Positions 24,562-33,611 of a stretch of DNA of 35,950 bases are shown here, piece after piece. A program made the position numbers and the translations under genes. Each line of letters opens with the position of its first letter. Position 1 is the first letter of the stretch. This stretch comes from Clostridia bacterium (GTDB taxonomy: Bacteria; Bacillota; Clostridia; Peptostreptococcales; Acidaminobacteraceae), in NCBI GenBank assembly GCA_016937975.1, contig JAFGVN010000092.1:1-35950 (forward strand). Reading direction: 5' to 3'. The notes beneath the pieces were generated by a model. That model saw only the letters and a program-made list of their open reading frames with translations. It was not told the DNA's origin and made no database searches.

Positions 24562-26733
24562 TTAGTTTGATTCAGCCGCAGCTTTCTCTTCTTCTTTTAA
24601 TAATACTTTTCTTGATAGATTAACTCTACCCTGCTTGTCAATTTCAGTTACCTTTACTGTAATTTGATCGCCAACTTTAAAGTGATCTTCGATTTTCTCA
24701 ACACGTTTTGTATCTAATTGAGAAATATGACACATACCTTCTTTGCCAGGAATCAATTCAACAAAGGCACCAAAGTTCATAATTCTTACAATTTTACCTG
24801 TGTAAATTTCACCAACTTCAATTTCTTTAACAATAGCTTCAATTCGCTTCTTAGCTTCTTCTCCACCTTTGCCATCTGCTGCAGTAATTAACACAAGACC
24901 ATCATCAGTAATTTCAATCTTAACATCACATTCAGTCGTAATCTTAGTAATAACTTTACCACCAGGTCCAATAACGTCTCTGATTTTATCAGGATGAATT
25001 TGCATTGAGTAAACTCTTGGGGCATATGGTGACATTTCAGGTCTAGCTTCCGAAATTTCTTTTTCCATCTCGTCTAAAATGTGTAAACGACCTTCTTTTG
25101 CTTGTGCTAATGCTTTTCTTAATAAGTCTTCACTTAAACCATCAATTTTGATATCCATTTGAATTGCGGTAATACCTTCACGAGTACCCGCCGATTTGAA
25201 GTCCATATCACCCATGAAATCTTCTAAACCTTGAATATCTGATAAAATAACAATTTTGTCATCCATTTGCATTAAGCCCATTGCAATACCCGCAACAGGT
25301 GCAGAAATTGGAACACCTGCATCCATTAATGACATAGAAGAACCACAAATACTTGCCATTGATGAAGAACCGTTACAAGTTACAATTTCAGATACCAATC
25401 TGATTGCATATGGGAATGCTTCTTCTGTTGGCAATACAGGTACTAATGCTCTTTCAGCCAAAGCACCGTGTCCAATTGCTCTTCTGTTAGGACCACGCAT
25501 AAATCCAGTTTCACCAACTGAGAATGGTGGGAAGTTGTAATGGTGCATATATCTCTTTGATTCTTCTATACCTAAACCATCAATTCTTTGTGCTTCTGAT
25601 AATGCACCTAAAGATGTAATTGTTAAAGCTTGTGTTAAACCTCTTTGGAACAAAGCTGAACCATGTGTTCTTGGTAATAATGAAGTATCCGTTGAAATTG
25701 TTCTAATTTCCTCATATTTACGACCATCAGGACGAATACCTTCATGAATAATCAATTTTCTTACAGTTTCTTTTTCAATTTTCTTATAGAATGCAGCAAC
25801 TGTTTTCAAATCATCAGGATATTCTTCCTTGAAAGCTTCCAATAATTCTTTTTTAATGTCATCACAAGCATAGTTTCTTGCTTTTTTCTCGTGAATTCTA
25901 ACGGCTTGATCCATTCGGTCATAAGCAAAGTCATATACTTTTTTCTTTAATTCTTCATTTACAATTATTTCTGGAACTGGCATTTTTACTTTGCCTACTT
26001 CAGCTCTAACGTTGTCAATGAATTCAACAATCTTTTGGATTTCTCTATGTCCAAACATAATTGCATTAAGCATTTCATCTTCAGTTAAAATATCTGCACC
26101 AGCTTCTACCATAACGATTGCTTCATGTGTACCTGCAACAGTTAAATTTAATTTAGATTTTTCCATTTGTTCAACGGTAGGGTTAACAACATATTCACCA
26201 TCTACATAACCCACTACTACACCTGCAACAGTTGCTTCAAAAGGAACATCTGAAACTGCAATTGCCATAGATGCTGCAGTGATAGAAAATGATTCTGGTG
26301 GACAATCTTGATCTACAGATAATACTGAGATCACTAATTGTACTTCGTTAAAGAACCCATCTGGGAACATTGGTCTACACGGTCTGTCAATTAATCTTGC
26401 ATTTAAGATTGCTTTTTCAGAAGGTCTGCCTTCCCTTTTAACGAAACCACCTGGAATTTTACCAACAGAGTACATTTTTTCTTCATAATCTACACTTAAT
26501 GGGAAGAAATCAATACCTTCTCTAGCTTCTTTTGACGCTACCACAGTAGATAACAATACAGAATCACCATATTTTACTAATGCTGCACCATTGGTCAATA
26601 AACCTACCTTACCGATTTCAACAGAAAATTTTCTCCCGCCAATTTCAGTTTCAAAAACTCTTACTTCATTTTTCACAGCCGATGTTGTGAAGTTAGTCGC
26701 GCATACATCTAATACGCTATCATTATTTGCCAT
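24562..26733 (-). CDS. pnp: Polyribonucleotide nucleotidyltransferase
   Basis: 3'-to-5' phosphorolytic exoribonuclease central to mRNA turnover. The 723-residue protein has the full layout: RNase PH domain 1, helical domain, RNase PH domain 2 ([11 protein letters not shown], then [13 protein letters not shown]), a KH domain (IGPGGKVI) and an S1 domain near the C-terminus ([15 protein letters not shown]). The start at 26733 has AAGGAGG seven nt upstream. An upstream in-frame ATG at 26760 would add nine residues and lies before that Shine-Dalgarno, inside a small hairpin. The gene has its own promoter and a 140-nt strongly structured leader. It follows rpsO as in most bacteria. Confidence 0.97.
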   Translation of the reverse strand: MANNDSVLDVCATNFTTSAVKNEVRVFETEIGGRKFSVEIGKVGLLTNGAALVKYGDSVLLSTVVASKEAREGIDFFPLSVDYEEKMYSVGKIPGGFVKREGRPSEKAILNARLIDRPCRPMFPDGFFNEVQLVISVLSVDQDCPPESFSITAASMAIAVSDVPFEATVAGVVVGYVDGEYVVNPTVEQMEKSKLNLTVAGTHEAIVMVEAGADILTEDEMLNAIMFGHREIQKIVEFIDNVRAEVGKVKMPVPEIIVNEELKKKVYDFAYDRMDQAVRIHEKKARNYACDDIKKELLEAFKEEYPDDLKTVAAFYKKIEKETVRKLIIHEGIRPDGRKYEEIRTISTDTSLLPRTHGSALFQRGLTQALTITSLGALSEAQRIDGLGIEESKRYMHHYNFPPFSVGETGFMRGPNRRAIGHGALAERALVPVLPTEEAFPYAIRLVSEIVTCNGSSSMASICGSSMSLMDAGVPISAPVAGIAMGLMQMDDKIVILSDIQGLEDFMGDMDFKSAGTREGITAIQMDIKIDGLSEDLLRKALAQAKEGRLHILDEMEKEISEARPEMSPYAPRVYSMQIHPDKIRDVIGPGGKVITKITTECDVKIEITDDGLVLITAADGKGGEEAKKRIEAIVKEIEVGEIYTGKIVRIMNFGAFVELIPGKEGMCHISQLDTKRVEKIEDHFKVGDQITVKVTEIDKQGRVNLSRKVLLKEEEKAAAESN

Positions 26734-26769
26734 TTCATAACCTCCTTGAGCTTTGCTCATTCTTGCTAT

Positions 26770-26871
26770 GATTAGAATTTATCCTACTTACTCTAAAAAG
26801 AATTAATTCATATTAATACTTTTTACAATAAGTAGGCTCATCAACCATTGATGTTCCAATAAATTCTAACC
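26770..26871 (-). promoter_or_regulatory. Structured pnp mRNA leader (predicted three-way junction)
   Basis: Read in mRNA sense, 13 nt at 26871-26859 pair with 26782-26770 (11 perfect Watson-Crick pairs plus a G-U and a G-C). They enclose a small hairpin, CATCAA/TTGATG (26839-26853), and a long hairpin (26783-26836). The long stem is 8 bp + U-G + U-A + one mismatch + 7 bp + one mismatch + 6 bp, closed by AUGA. The expected transcript start (about 26874) sits just before the outer stem. The pairing is read by eye and no folding energy was computed. Such double-stranded leaders are RNase III targets in E. coli pnp autoregulation; the parallel here is inference. Confidence 0.65.
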
Positions 26872-26880
26872 ACTCTTTTC

Positions 26881-26909
26881 ATTATACCACAAGACCAGTA
26901 TGTTTTAAA
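26881..26909 (-). promoter_or_regulatory. Promoter of pnp
   Basis: Extended -10 TGGTATAAT (TATAAT at 26881-26886), -35-like TTTAAA (26904-26909), 17-bp spacing. Imperfect GACCA/TGGTC arms around 26893-26918 overlap the -35 region. Confidence 0.6.
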
Positions 26910-26950
26910 CCATTGGTCTTTGCGCATAATTATAAGATTTGTTTTAACAT

Positions 26951-26976
26951 AAAAAGAAAAGAGGGTTTATACCCTC
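26951..26976 (-). terminator. Intrinsic terminator of rpsO
   Basis: Stem GAGGGT/ACCCTC (26961-26966 with 26971-26976), 4-nt loop, then TTTTCTTTTT on the minus strand, 6 nt after the rpsO stop. Confidence 0.8.
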
Positions 26977-26982
26977 CTCTAA

Positions 26983-27255
26983 TTAGAATTTACTTCTTAA
27001 ACCTAATCTGTTCATTAAAGTTCTGTATCTTTCTACATCACTTTTTGCAAGATAAGTTTCTAAGCTTCTTCTTTGACCAACCATCTTTAAAAGACCTCTT
27101 CTTGAGTGGTGATCTTTTTTGTGAACTTTTAAGTGTTCGTTTAAGTCATTGATCTTGAAAGTTAACAAAGCAATTTGAACTTCTGGAGAACCAGTATCGC
27201 CTTCTTTTGTTTTGAATTCTTCAATAATTTCTAATTTCTTTTCTTTTGTAATCAT
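26983..27255 (-). CDS. rpsO: 30S ribosomal protein S15
   Basis: Primary binder of the 16S rRNA central domain, organising its three-way junction. The 90-residue sequence shows the standard family body: [30 protein letters not shown] and [19 protein letters not shown] precedes the ATG. It has its own promoter, a leader that can mimic an rRNA-like three-way junction, and its own terminator, so it is an independent and probably autoregulated unit between ribF and pnp. Confidence 0.98.
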   Translation of the reverse strand: MITKEKKLEIIEEFKTKEGDTGSPEVQIALLTFKINDLNEHLKVHKKDHHSRRGLLKMVGQRRSLETYLAKSDVERYRTLMNRLGLRSKF

Positions 27256-27279
27256 AATTACACCTCCATTTTATATATG

Positions 27280-27326
27280 CCGTTAGCCGAGAGTTCCGTC
27301 GGTGATTCGCGAATCATAGCTAATGG
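27280..27326 (-). promoter_or_regulatory. Putative S15 autoregulatory mRNA leader
   Basis: In mRNA sense, CCATTAGC (27326-27319) pairs with GCTAACGG (27287-27280), with one mismatch. This outer stem closes two hairpins: GATT-CGCG-AATC (27315-27304) and CCGA/TCGG (27302-27287). The result is a three-way junction 25 nt before the start codon, at the very 5' end of the predicted transcript. S15 leaders with three-way junctions are known in Geobacillus and others; binding here is inferred. Confidence 0.6.
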
Positions 27327-27335
27327 TCGAGTTAA

Positions 27336-27364
27336 AGTTTATCATAGAAGACAGACTTTGTAAA
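27336..27364 (-). promoter_or_regulatory. Promoter of rpsO
   Basis: -35 TTTACA (27359-27364) and -10 TAAACT preceded by TGA (27336-27341) on the minus strand, 17-bp spacing. It overlaps the gap after ribF. No ribF terminator was seen. Confidence 0.55.
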
Positions 27365-27379
27365 CCTTTTGGATTATAT

Positions 27380-28321
27380 TTAATTATCGAAATCACTTAA
27401 GTTAAAATATTTTTTTATTTGAGTCACATCGTCTCCAATTTGCTGAATCAAATCTTCTAAATTATCAAATTTAATTTCTGGGCGAATGTATTCTTCAAAA
27501 ATTATTTTAACTTTATGACCGTAAATGTCCTTATTAAAGTTGAAAATAAACGTTTCTATTGTAAAATGTTCTTGATCAAATGTTGGGTTAAAACCCACAT
27601 TGGTCGCACTGTAATATATTTTACCATCAATATCGGTCATCGTTGCATAGACACCAGGTTTTAAGACGGACATTTCAAATTCTGTTTTAAGATTAATGGT
27701 AGGAAAACCAAGTTTTCTACCTACTTGCTTTCCAGTAACAACTGTGCCTTGAACACAATACGCTCGTCCAAGTAATCGATTGGCACAATGGACATCACCA
27801 CTTAAAAGACAATTTCTAATAAAAGTACTTGAGATTAATACACCTTTATAGCGAATTGGCTCGACTACATCTAATGAAAATTCCATTTGCTCACTATATT
27901 CTTTTAACATGTTTGTATTTCCCTTTGCATTTTTACCAAAACGAAAATCATATCCTACTGTAATATGTTTAACCTTCAAACGCTTTAAAAGAATATCTTC
28001 TATAAAATATTCTGGCTCCATTGTCAATTGATCCATATCAAATGGTAAAATAATTAAAATATCCACACCCAATTGCTCGATAATTTCAATTTTTTGTGTA
28101 GGCGTGAGTAGTTTTTTAGGTGTTTCAATGCCAGGAGTCAATTCTCTAGGGTGATTTGAGAAAGTATATACTACACTTTTCAAGTTGTTTTCTCTTGCAT
28201 AAGATACAGTTTTAGAAATGATTTGCTGATGTGCAATATGAACACCATCAAAAGTTCCCAAGGCTACAGCTGTATTTGTATTGAGTTGTCCAATTTGCTT
28301 TAAGCTTTGTAAAATTTTCAT
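27380..28321 (-). CDS. ribF: Bifunctional riboflavin kinase / FMN adenylyltransferase
   Basis: Makes FMN from riboflavin and then FAD from FMN, both with ATP. The 313-residue protein has the N-terminal nucleotidyltransferase domain (ALGTFDGVHIAHQ near residue 21) and the C-terminal riboflavin-kinase domain. The latter shows GRKLGFPTINL near residue 201 and the ATNVGFNPTF segment. Its ATG overlaps the truB TGA (ATGA), so the pair is translationally coupled. No FMN riboswitch is expected or seen inside the operon. Confidence 0.96.
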   Translation of the reverse strand: MKILQSLKQIGQLNTNTAVALGTFDGVHIAHQQIISKTVSYARENNLKSVVYTFSNHPRELTPGIETPKKLLTPTQKIEIIEQLGVDILIILPFDMDQLTMEPEYFIEDILLKRLKVKHITVGYDFRFGKNAKGNTNMLKEYSEQMEFSLDVVEPIRYKGVLISSTFIRNCLLSGDVHCANRLLGRAYCVQGTVVTGKQVGRKLGFPTINLKTEFEMSVLKPGVYATMTDIDGKIYYSATNVGFNPTFDQEHFTIETFIFNFNKDIYGHKVKIIFEEYIRPEIKFDNLEDLIQQIGDDVTQIKKYFNLSDFDN

Positions 28322-29208
28322 GATGACCTCTGTGTATCAAACCTTTTAACCACTTGTAATCTATCATGGTTAAATTGCGCCAAGGCAAAGAATTCTTGCT
28401 GGTTATAAACCATAACATAATCCTCTGCTTTTAATTCAGATTTAAAGTAATGTGCTAAATCTATTTTAACACCATTCATAACAAGTTCTTTAGCTTTATC
28501 ACTTATTTCTATTTTCTTATCAAAAGTTAGGGCAAGATCAATTGGAATTAAGTGAGCCGATTGATCAAATGATTCTGCTTTTAAATCTTCAATTGAAATG
28601 GATTGTTCCTTGTGAAAATTTCCAGTAGCAGATCTATCTAAAGAAGACATATGTCCACCAACACCAAGAACTTCACCAATATCTTTACACAAAGTTCGAA
28701 TATATGTACCTTTTGAGCAGACAACTTCAAATTTTACCTTATTGTCTGCTATGGATAATATTTCAATTTGATAAATATGACGGATTCTAGCTTGTCTTTC
28801 GATGACTTTGCCTTCTCTAGCCAGTTCGTATAGTTTTTTACCTTTAACTTTTAAAGCGGAATACATAGGAGGAACTTGTTCGATTTCTCCAACAAATGAC
28901 AAAATTGCTTTAGAGATCTCATCATCTGTGACGTGAACTTCTTTTGTTTCAAGTACTTCACCCCAAGCATCTTCAGTATCTGTTGTAACCCCCAATGTTA
29001 ATTCTGCAATATATGTCTTTTTGTCTGCCTGAAGAAAATCAACAATTTTTGTGGCTTGGCCAATACATATGGGTAATACGCCAGTTGCCATTGGATCTAG
29101 AGTCCCTGTATGACCAACTTTTTTTGTTTTTAATACTCTTCTAACTATTGCAACTACATCATGGGAAGTCATATTTTGATCTTTATATATATTTAAAACA
29201 CCATTCAT
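28318..29208 (-). CDS. truB: tRNA pseudouridine(55) synthase
   Basis: Isomerises U55 to pseudouridine in the T-loop of elongator tRNAs. The 296-residue protein has the catalytic aspartate D38 in GHTGTLDPMATGVLP, the KGTYIRTL segment and a C-terminal PUA-like region. The ATG overlaps the nrnA stop and is itself part of the nrnA-truB-ribF overlapping series. Length and order match the Bacillota norm. Confidence 0.97.
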   Translation of the reverse strand: MNGVLNIYKDQNMTSHDVVAIVRRVLKTKKVGHTGTLDPMATGVLPICIGQATKIVDFLQADKKTYIAELTLGVTTDTEDAWGEVLETKEVHVTDDEISKAILSFVGEIEQVPPMYSALKVKGKKLYELAREGKVIERQARIRHIYQIEILSIADNKVKFEVVCSKGTYIRTLCKDIGEVLGVGGHMSSLDRSATGNFHKEQSISIEDLKAESFDQSAHLIPIDLALTFDKKIEISDKAKELVMNGVKIDLAHYFKSELKAEDYVMVYNQQEFFALAQFNHDRLQVVKRFDTQRSS

Positions 29209-30164
29209 GATAATCGTTCTCCCAGCAGTTTTGCAATCTTTTCTTCCACTGCATTCAAATGATCATTAACAGTACAACCTGCTGCACGGACATGACCACC
29301 GCCACCAAATATAAGTGATACTTCACTAACATCGACAAAAGATTTGGATCTTAAACTTACTTTTATGTTTCCTGGATTCATCTCTTTTAATAAAACTGAG
29401 ACTTCAACACCTTCTATGTCTCTACCAGCTTCGACGATGCCATCAGAATGGAACATTTCACATTTTAAGCGATTAAGCATCTCTTGGGTAACAGACATAA
29501 TTGCGACTTGGTTATTATGATAAAGTTTAAGATTAGAAAGTGCTTCGCTTTTTAATTTCACTTTTGATAAGGGTTGATTGGAAAAAATATTTCGATTGAC
29601 TTGTTCAAAGTCAAAGCCCGTCTCAAACAAATTTGCTACAGCTCTTATGGCTTCAGGTGTCGTATTGGAATATCTAAATTCACCTGTATCCGTTATGATT
29701 GATGTGTATAAACCAATAGCAATTTCAGCATCAAAAGCATAATTCAGATCAATCATCATGTTATAGAGGATCTCTCCAACTGAGGAAATCATATCCACAA
29801 TATTGTGGTCTCCAAAATAAGCATTGGTTTTATGATGATCAATAACAATAATTTGTTTTCCATAGGTTAAAACCTCAGGTAATGCACCTACTCGATCTTT
29901 ACTTGAAGTATCTAGAATGATGATATAATCATACATAAAATTGTTGTCTAGAACATCCATGCTTCTAATCATATTCTCCTTTTCAAGGAAAAGATAATTG
30001 GTAGGAATTGTATCATCCATTAAAATATGGTTGGTACATTTGTTTTGATCAAAAAAATGAGACAATGCAAATGAAGATCCCAAACAGTCACCATCTGGTG
30101 ACTGATGTGGGATTATTAAGCAACTATTTTGATGATCTAAGATGGTCTTAAAAATTTTAAACAT
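29205..30164 (-). CDS. nrnA: DHH/DHHA1 phosphoesterase, NrnA-like nanoRNase / pAp phosphatase
   Basis: Degrades short oligoribonucleotides and dephosphorylates pAp, finishing mRNA decay. Motifs in the 319-residue protein are HQSPDGDCLGS (H20, D24, D26), the DHH motif in VIDHHKTN, and the DHHA1 signature GGGGHVRAAG near the C-terminus. The open frame reaches back to 30242, but that part is the out-of-frame shadow of the rbfA acidic tail. The start MFKIFKTILD at 30164 has GAGGA seven nt upstream and overlaps the rbfA end by 8 nt. It stands between rbfA and truB, as in many Clostridia. Thirteen in-frame ATG codons lie between 30242 and 30164. Confidence 0.92.
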   Translation of the reverse strand: MFKIFKTILDHQNSCLIIPHQSPDGDCLGSSFALSHFFDQNKCTNHILMDDTIPTNYLFLEKENMIRSMDVLDNNFMYDYIIILDTSSKDRVGALPEVLTYGKQIIVIDHHKTNAYFGDHNIVDMISSVGEILYNMMIDLNYAFDAEIAIGLYTSIITDTGEFRYSNTTPEAIRAVANLFETGFDFEQVNRNIFSNQPLSKVKLKSEALSNLKLYHNNQVAIMSVTQEMLNRLKCEMFHSDGIVEAGRDIEGVEVSVLLKEMNPGNIKVSLRSKSFVDVSEVSLIFGGGGHVRAAGCTVNDHLNAVEEKIAKLLGERLS

Positions 30165-30591
30165 CGTCATCCTCATCTTCATAGTCATCATCTTCATAGT
30201 CATCATCTTCTTCATTTTCGTATTCAACTTCATAGTCATCATCTTCAGTAGAAACGACCTTACTTAAGATATCTTGTATGTGCATTGCATTATCTACTGA
30301 ATCATCTTCTCTGAAGATTGGTTCAGGTGTATATCTTAAATCAATATTTTTACCGATTTCATTACGAATAAAACCTTTTGCACGGTTTAAAGCTTCAACC
30401 GTTTCTTGACGATTTGCATTTGGATCATAAACACTGATATAAATATAAGTATATCTTAAATCACGTGTTGTTTGTACATCAGTTACAGAAGTAAACTTTG
30501 AAATACGAGGATCTTTTAATCCTCTCAATAGTAAATCACTTACTACTTTTCTTATTTCTTCAGAAACTCTTCTATTTCTTGTAGATCCCAT
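30157..30591 (-). CDS. rbfA: 30S ribosome-binding factor A with acidic tail
   Basis: Cold-shock-linked assembly factor that binds immature 30S subunits near the 5' end of 16S rRNA. The KH-like body covers residues 1-115 (RVSEEIRKVVSDLLLRGLKDPRI, then YIYISVYD and LRYTPEP). Residues 116-144 form a tail in which 22 of 29 residues are Asp or Glu, interrupted by tyrosines. The tail is absent from the B. subtilis protein as I recall it (about 117 residues). The coding DNA of the tail is a purine-rich repeat and also carries the nrnA Shine-Dalgarno. The start ATG follows AGGTGA. ylxP, which sits before rbfA in Bacillus, is absent. Confidence 0.94.
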   Translation of the reverse strand: MGSTRNRRVSEEIRKVVSDLLLRGLKDPRISKFTSVTDVQTTRDLRYTYIYISVYDPNANRQETVEALNRAKGFIRNEIGKNIDLRYTPEPIFREDDSVDNAMHIQDILSKVVSTEDDDYEVEYENEEDDDYEDDDYEDEDDDV

Positions 30592-30610
30592 AAGTCACCT
30601 ACTTTCTAGA

Positions 30611-30636
30611 AACAGCAGAACGCGCTGTTAACGCGT
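30611..30636 (-). promoter_or_regulatory. Overlapping alternative hairpins between infB and rbfA
   Basis: Two mutually exclusive stems share bases: ACGCG/CGCGT (30620-30624 with 30632-30636) and AACAGC/GCTGTT (30611-30616 with 30624-30629). Neither has a terminal T run. They sit just before the rbfA Shine-Dalgarno. Confidence 0.4.
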
Positions 30637-30639
30637 CTA

Positions 30640-33582
30640 CTATTTTTTTCTTTTGATTTCTACCATTTCAAAGGCTTCAATGATGTCGCCTTCTTTCATG
30701 TCGTTAAAGCTTTCAAAACCGATACCACATTCGTATCCAGTTGCCACTTCTTTAACATCATCCTTGAAACGCTTTAATGAACTGATTTTACCTTCATGAA
30801 CAACAATACCTTCACGAATTAATCTAAATTCAGCATTTCTAGTTACTTTACCCGTTAAGACATAACAACCAGCAATCATACCAATATTAGGTACTTTAAT
30901 GGTTTGACGGACCTCAACTTTACCAAGAATTTCTTCTTTGTATACTGGATCAAGCATACCAATTAATGCATCAGATACATCGTTGATGGCTTCATAAATA
31001 ATTCTATATGTTTTAAGTTCAACACCCTCTTGAATTGCAAGTTGTTCAACTACAGTAATTGGTCTAACGTTGAAACCAATAATAATTGCATCAGAAGCAG
31101 AAGCTAACAAGACATCAGATTCAGTCACTGTACCTACTGCAGAGTGAATAACATTAACCGTTACTTCTTCATTCGATAATCTTACTAAAGATGTTTTTAA
31201 TGCTTCTAATGAACCTTGAACATCAGCTTTAATAACAATTTTGATTTCTTTTGTTTTACCAGCTTGGATTCTGTCGAAGATATCCTCTAAAGTTACATGT
31301 TGTGGCGTACTCTTTAGTGCTACATTTCTTTCTTCAAGTTGTTTTCTCTCTGCCAATTGACGAGCAAGTTTGTCATCCCCTACAACAAAGAATCGATCTC
31401 CAGCAACTGGAATTTCAGTTAAACCTGTTATTTCAACACCTGAAGAAGGACCTGCTTCTTTAATGCGTTTGTTAACATGGTTATACATCGCTCTAACACG
31501 ACCATGAGCACTACCACATACAATTGAATCCCCAATTTTTAATGTACCGTTTTGGATCAATAAAGTTGTAACAATACCACGGCCCTTATCAACTTTCGCA
31601 TCAATTATTGTACCTGTAGCATGACGATTTGCATTCGCTTTTAGTTCCAAAACTTCCGCTTGTAATAAAATCATCTCTAACAAACCTTCGATGTTAATCT
31701 TTTTAAGTGCAGATACTTCAACACTGATAACATCTCCGCCCCAGTCTTCAACAACGATACCGTGTTCCGATAATTCACTTTTGACTTGATCAGGATTACA
31801 GCCAGGTTTGTCAATTTTATTTATTGCTACAATAATTGGCACACCTGCAGCTTTGGCATGGTCAATAGCCTCAATAGTTTGTGGCATAACACCATCATCA
31901 GCAGCAACAACCAGTACAGCAATATCTGTTACTTGAGCACCACGTGCACGTAATGTTGTAAATGCCTCATGGCCTGGTGTATCTAAGAATACAATTTTTT
32001 GTCCGTTAATAGTTGCTTCAGAAGCACCAATATGTTGAGTGATACCACCTGCTTCACGATCTGTAACTGCAGTTTCTCTAATGGCGTCAAGTAAAGATGT
32101 TTTACCATGGTCAACGTGACCCATTACTGTAACAACTGGTGGTCTTAAAGTCAATTCACTTTCATTGTTATCTTCAAAGAACGATTCGATTAATTCATCT
32201 GTTTCATCAACAGGTACTAATAATTTACAAGGAATCTCAAATTCCATAGCAATTAGTTCTGCTGTTTCAAACTCAATTTCTTGATTAACATTTGCCATAA
32301 TACCTGTGGACATAAGTTTCATAATGACATCAGAAACAGGCTGACCTAACATTTCAGCAAATGTACCAACTGATACTTGTTGTGGAATTAATAAGTTACC
32401 TTCTACGTCGAAGTACTTAGAATTATCGAAAGCTCGATCTGTTCTTTTTTTCTTTTTGTTTTTAACTTTTTTACTGAACTTTTCTTCTAAGCTGGCATCT
32501 TTTTCAAAACGTGTATCAACTTTTTTCTTTTTAACTTTATTAACTTTCTTACGGTTCTCTTTTTCAGGAGCAATTGTTTCAACTGGCATTGGTTCTACCT
32601 TCTTGGTGAAAGATTTCGCATTTTTGTCGAACGGCTTATTTCCACCTCTATTGTCATTATTATTTGGGCGAGAGCTATAATCACCTTGAGATCTGTTTGA
32701 AGTGCTTGAATCTCTTTGATTATTATATGGTGGTTTTGAATCGCTGTTTTTCTTAGATGGATCATATGGTTTCTTTTGGCCATCATAAGGCTTTTTAGTA
32801 CCATCATATGGTTTTTTTGTACCATCATAAGGTTTCTTCTGACCATCATAAGGTTTTTTAGTACCATCATATGGTTTTTTTGTACCATCGTAAGGTTTTT
32901 TAGTACCATCATATGGTTTCTTTGTACCATCATATGGTTTTTTATTGCCATCATATGGTTTATTACTATGTTCCTGTTTTCTAGCAGTATTTGAATCATG
33001 GTGTACTTTGTTTTCAATTGGTTTTGATTCAACTGGTTTTTCAACAGGTGTAGCAACAATATTTTCTGGTGCACTAGTTTGAACAGGTGTATTTTCTACA
33101 ACTGGTTTTTCCTCAACTACAGGCTTAACAACTGGTTTTTCAACTGGTTTTTCAACTGCCTGTACTGGTTTTTGAGGAGCATTTTTAGGCACTTGAGTCT
33201 TAATATTTTCCAATTGTTGTTCTACTTTAGACTTTGGTCTATGTGTATCCTGCGGATTAGGTTTATTTTTATTTCTAGATTGAAAATCACTTTTTCTCTT
33301 TGGACGATTTACTTTTGGTGTACCGATTGTCCAAGAAGGTGATTTCTTTTGATCATGATTTTCTTCATGATTTGGTTCTGGTTTTTTTGAGGTCATATTT
33401 TGTTCTGCTTTCTGTTTAGAATCAGATTTACTGAATATTTTGTGTATCAAAGCAACTTCATTATCTTCAAGTGTGCTCATATGATTGTTTACTTCTATTT
33501 TCAAATCAGCCAACTTTGTAATAATATCTTTGCTTGATACATTTAATTCTTTTGCAACTTGATATACTCTTATCTTTGACAA
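30640..33582 (-). CDS. infB: Translation initiation factor IF-2
   Basis: GTPase that places initiator tRNA on the 30S subunit and promotes 50S joining. The 980-residue protein has the IF2-N domain ([18 protein letters not shown]), then a long disordered linker to about residue 390. The linker includes VEKPV-type repeats and ten KPYDG units. A second IF2-N domain follows, then the G domain near 487 ([20 protein letters not shown]) and the C-terminal beta-barrel domains. The start is set at a TTG (33582), with GAGGAG five nt upstream and the usual SKIRVY start. The ATG at 33615 overlaps the ylxQ stop and would put 11 unlikely residues before it. It lies in the nusA operon. Confidence 0.96.
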   Translation of the reverse strand: MSKIRVYQVAKELNVSSKDIITKLADLKIEVNNHMSTLEDNEVALIHKIFSKSDSKQKAEQNMTSKKPEPNHEENHDQKKSPSWTIGTPKVNRPKRKSDFQSRNKNKPNPQDTHRPKSKVEQQLENIKTQVPKNAPQKPVQAVEKPVEKPVVKPVVEEKPVVENTPVQTSAPENIVATPVEKPVESKPIENKVHHDSNTARKQEHSNKPYDGNKKPYDGTKKPYDGTKKPYDGTKKPYDGTKKPYDGQKKPYDGTKKPYDGTKKPYDGQKKPYDPSKKNSDSKPPYNNQRDSSTSNRSQGDYSSRPNNNDNRGGNKPFDKNAKSFTKKVEPMPVETIAPEKENRKKVNKVKKKKVDTRFEKDASLEEKFSKKVKNKKKKRTDRAFDNSKYFDVEGNLLIPQQVSVGTFAEMLGQPVSDVIMKLMSTGIMANVNQEIEFETAELIAMEFEIPCKLLVPVDETDELIESFFEDNNESELTLRPPVVTVMGHVDHGKTSLLDAIRETAVTDREAGGITQHIGASEATINGQKIVFLDTPGHEAFTTLRARGAQVTDIAVLVVAADDGVMPQTIEAIDHAKAAGVPIIVAINKIDKPGCNPDQVKSELSEHGIVVEDWGGDVISVEVSALKKINIEGLLEMILLQAEVLELKANANRHATGTIIDAKVDKGRGIVTTLLIQNGTLKIGDSIVCGSAHGRVRAMYNHVNKRIKEAGPSSGVEITGLTEIPVAGDRFFVVGDDKLARQLAERKQLEERNVALKSTPQHVTLEDIFDRIQAGKTKEIKIVIKADVQGSLEALKTSLVRLSNEEVTVNVIHSAVGTVTESDVLLASASDAIIIGFNVRPITVVEQLAIQEGVELKTYRIIYEAINDVSDALIGMLDPVYKEEILGKVEVRQTIKVPNIGMIAGCYVLTGKVTRNAEFRLIREGIVVHEGKISSLKRFKDDVKEVATGYECGIGFESFNDMKEGDIIEAFEMVEIKRKK
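32761..32961 (-). repeat. 21-bp in-frame tandem repeat in infB (KPYDG units)
   Basis: About ten copies of a 21-bp unit encode KPYDGTK with Q or N at position six in three copies; the last copy ends PYDPSKK. Third-base changes between copies (tat/tac, aag/aaa) show the array is not freshly duplicated throughout. Unit length is a multiple of three, so copy number can change without frameshift. Confidence 0.92.
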
Positions 33583-33611
33583 ATTTTCTCCTCGCTTTCG
33601 TTTCATAGCGG

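Noticed and set aside
27280-27326. Possible tRNA gene in the rpsO leader (GATTCGCGAATC hairpin in a cloverleaf-like fold)
   Set aside because: Too short (under 50 nt), no acceptor stem, no T-loop consensus and no anticodon arm; it fits an mRNA leader better.
30165-30242. Methionine-rich N-terminal extension of nrnA
   Set aside because: It is the out-of-frame reading of the rbfA acidic tail; the conserved NrnA sequence starts at MFKIF with a good Shine-Dalgarno. The ATG run itself is reported as a finding.
32761-32961. Possible CRISPR array (regular short repeats)
   Set aside because: The 21-bp repeats are contiguous with no unique spacers, are in frame with infB, and there are no cas genes in the window.
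32776-32994. Rightward open frame encoding a hydrophobic repetitive peptide (IIWFFCTI-like units)
   Set aside because: It is the complementary reading of the infB KPYDG repeats; no ribosome-binding site, and the repeat explains both the open frame and the composition.
32595-33074. Leftward 159-codon frame rich in NHMM units inside infB
   Set aside because: Alternative frame of the same 21-bp repeats; infB is clearly the coding frame, with domain motifs on both sides.
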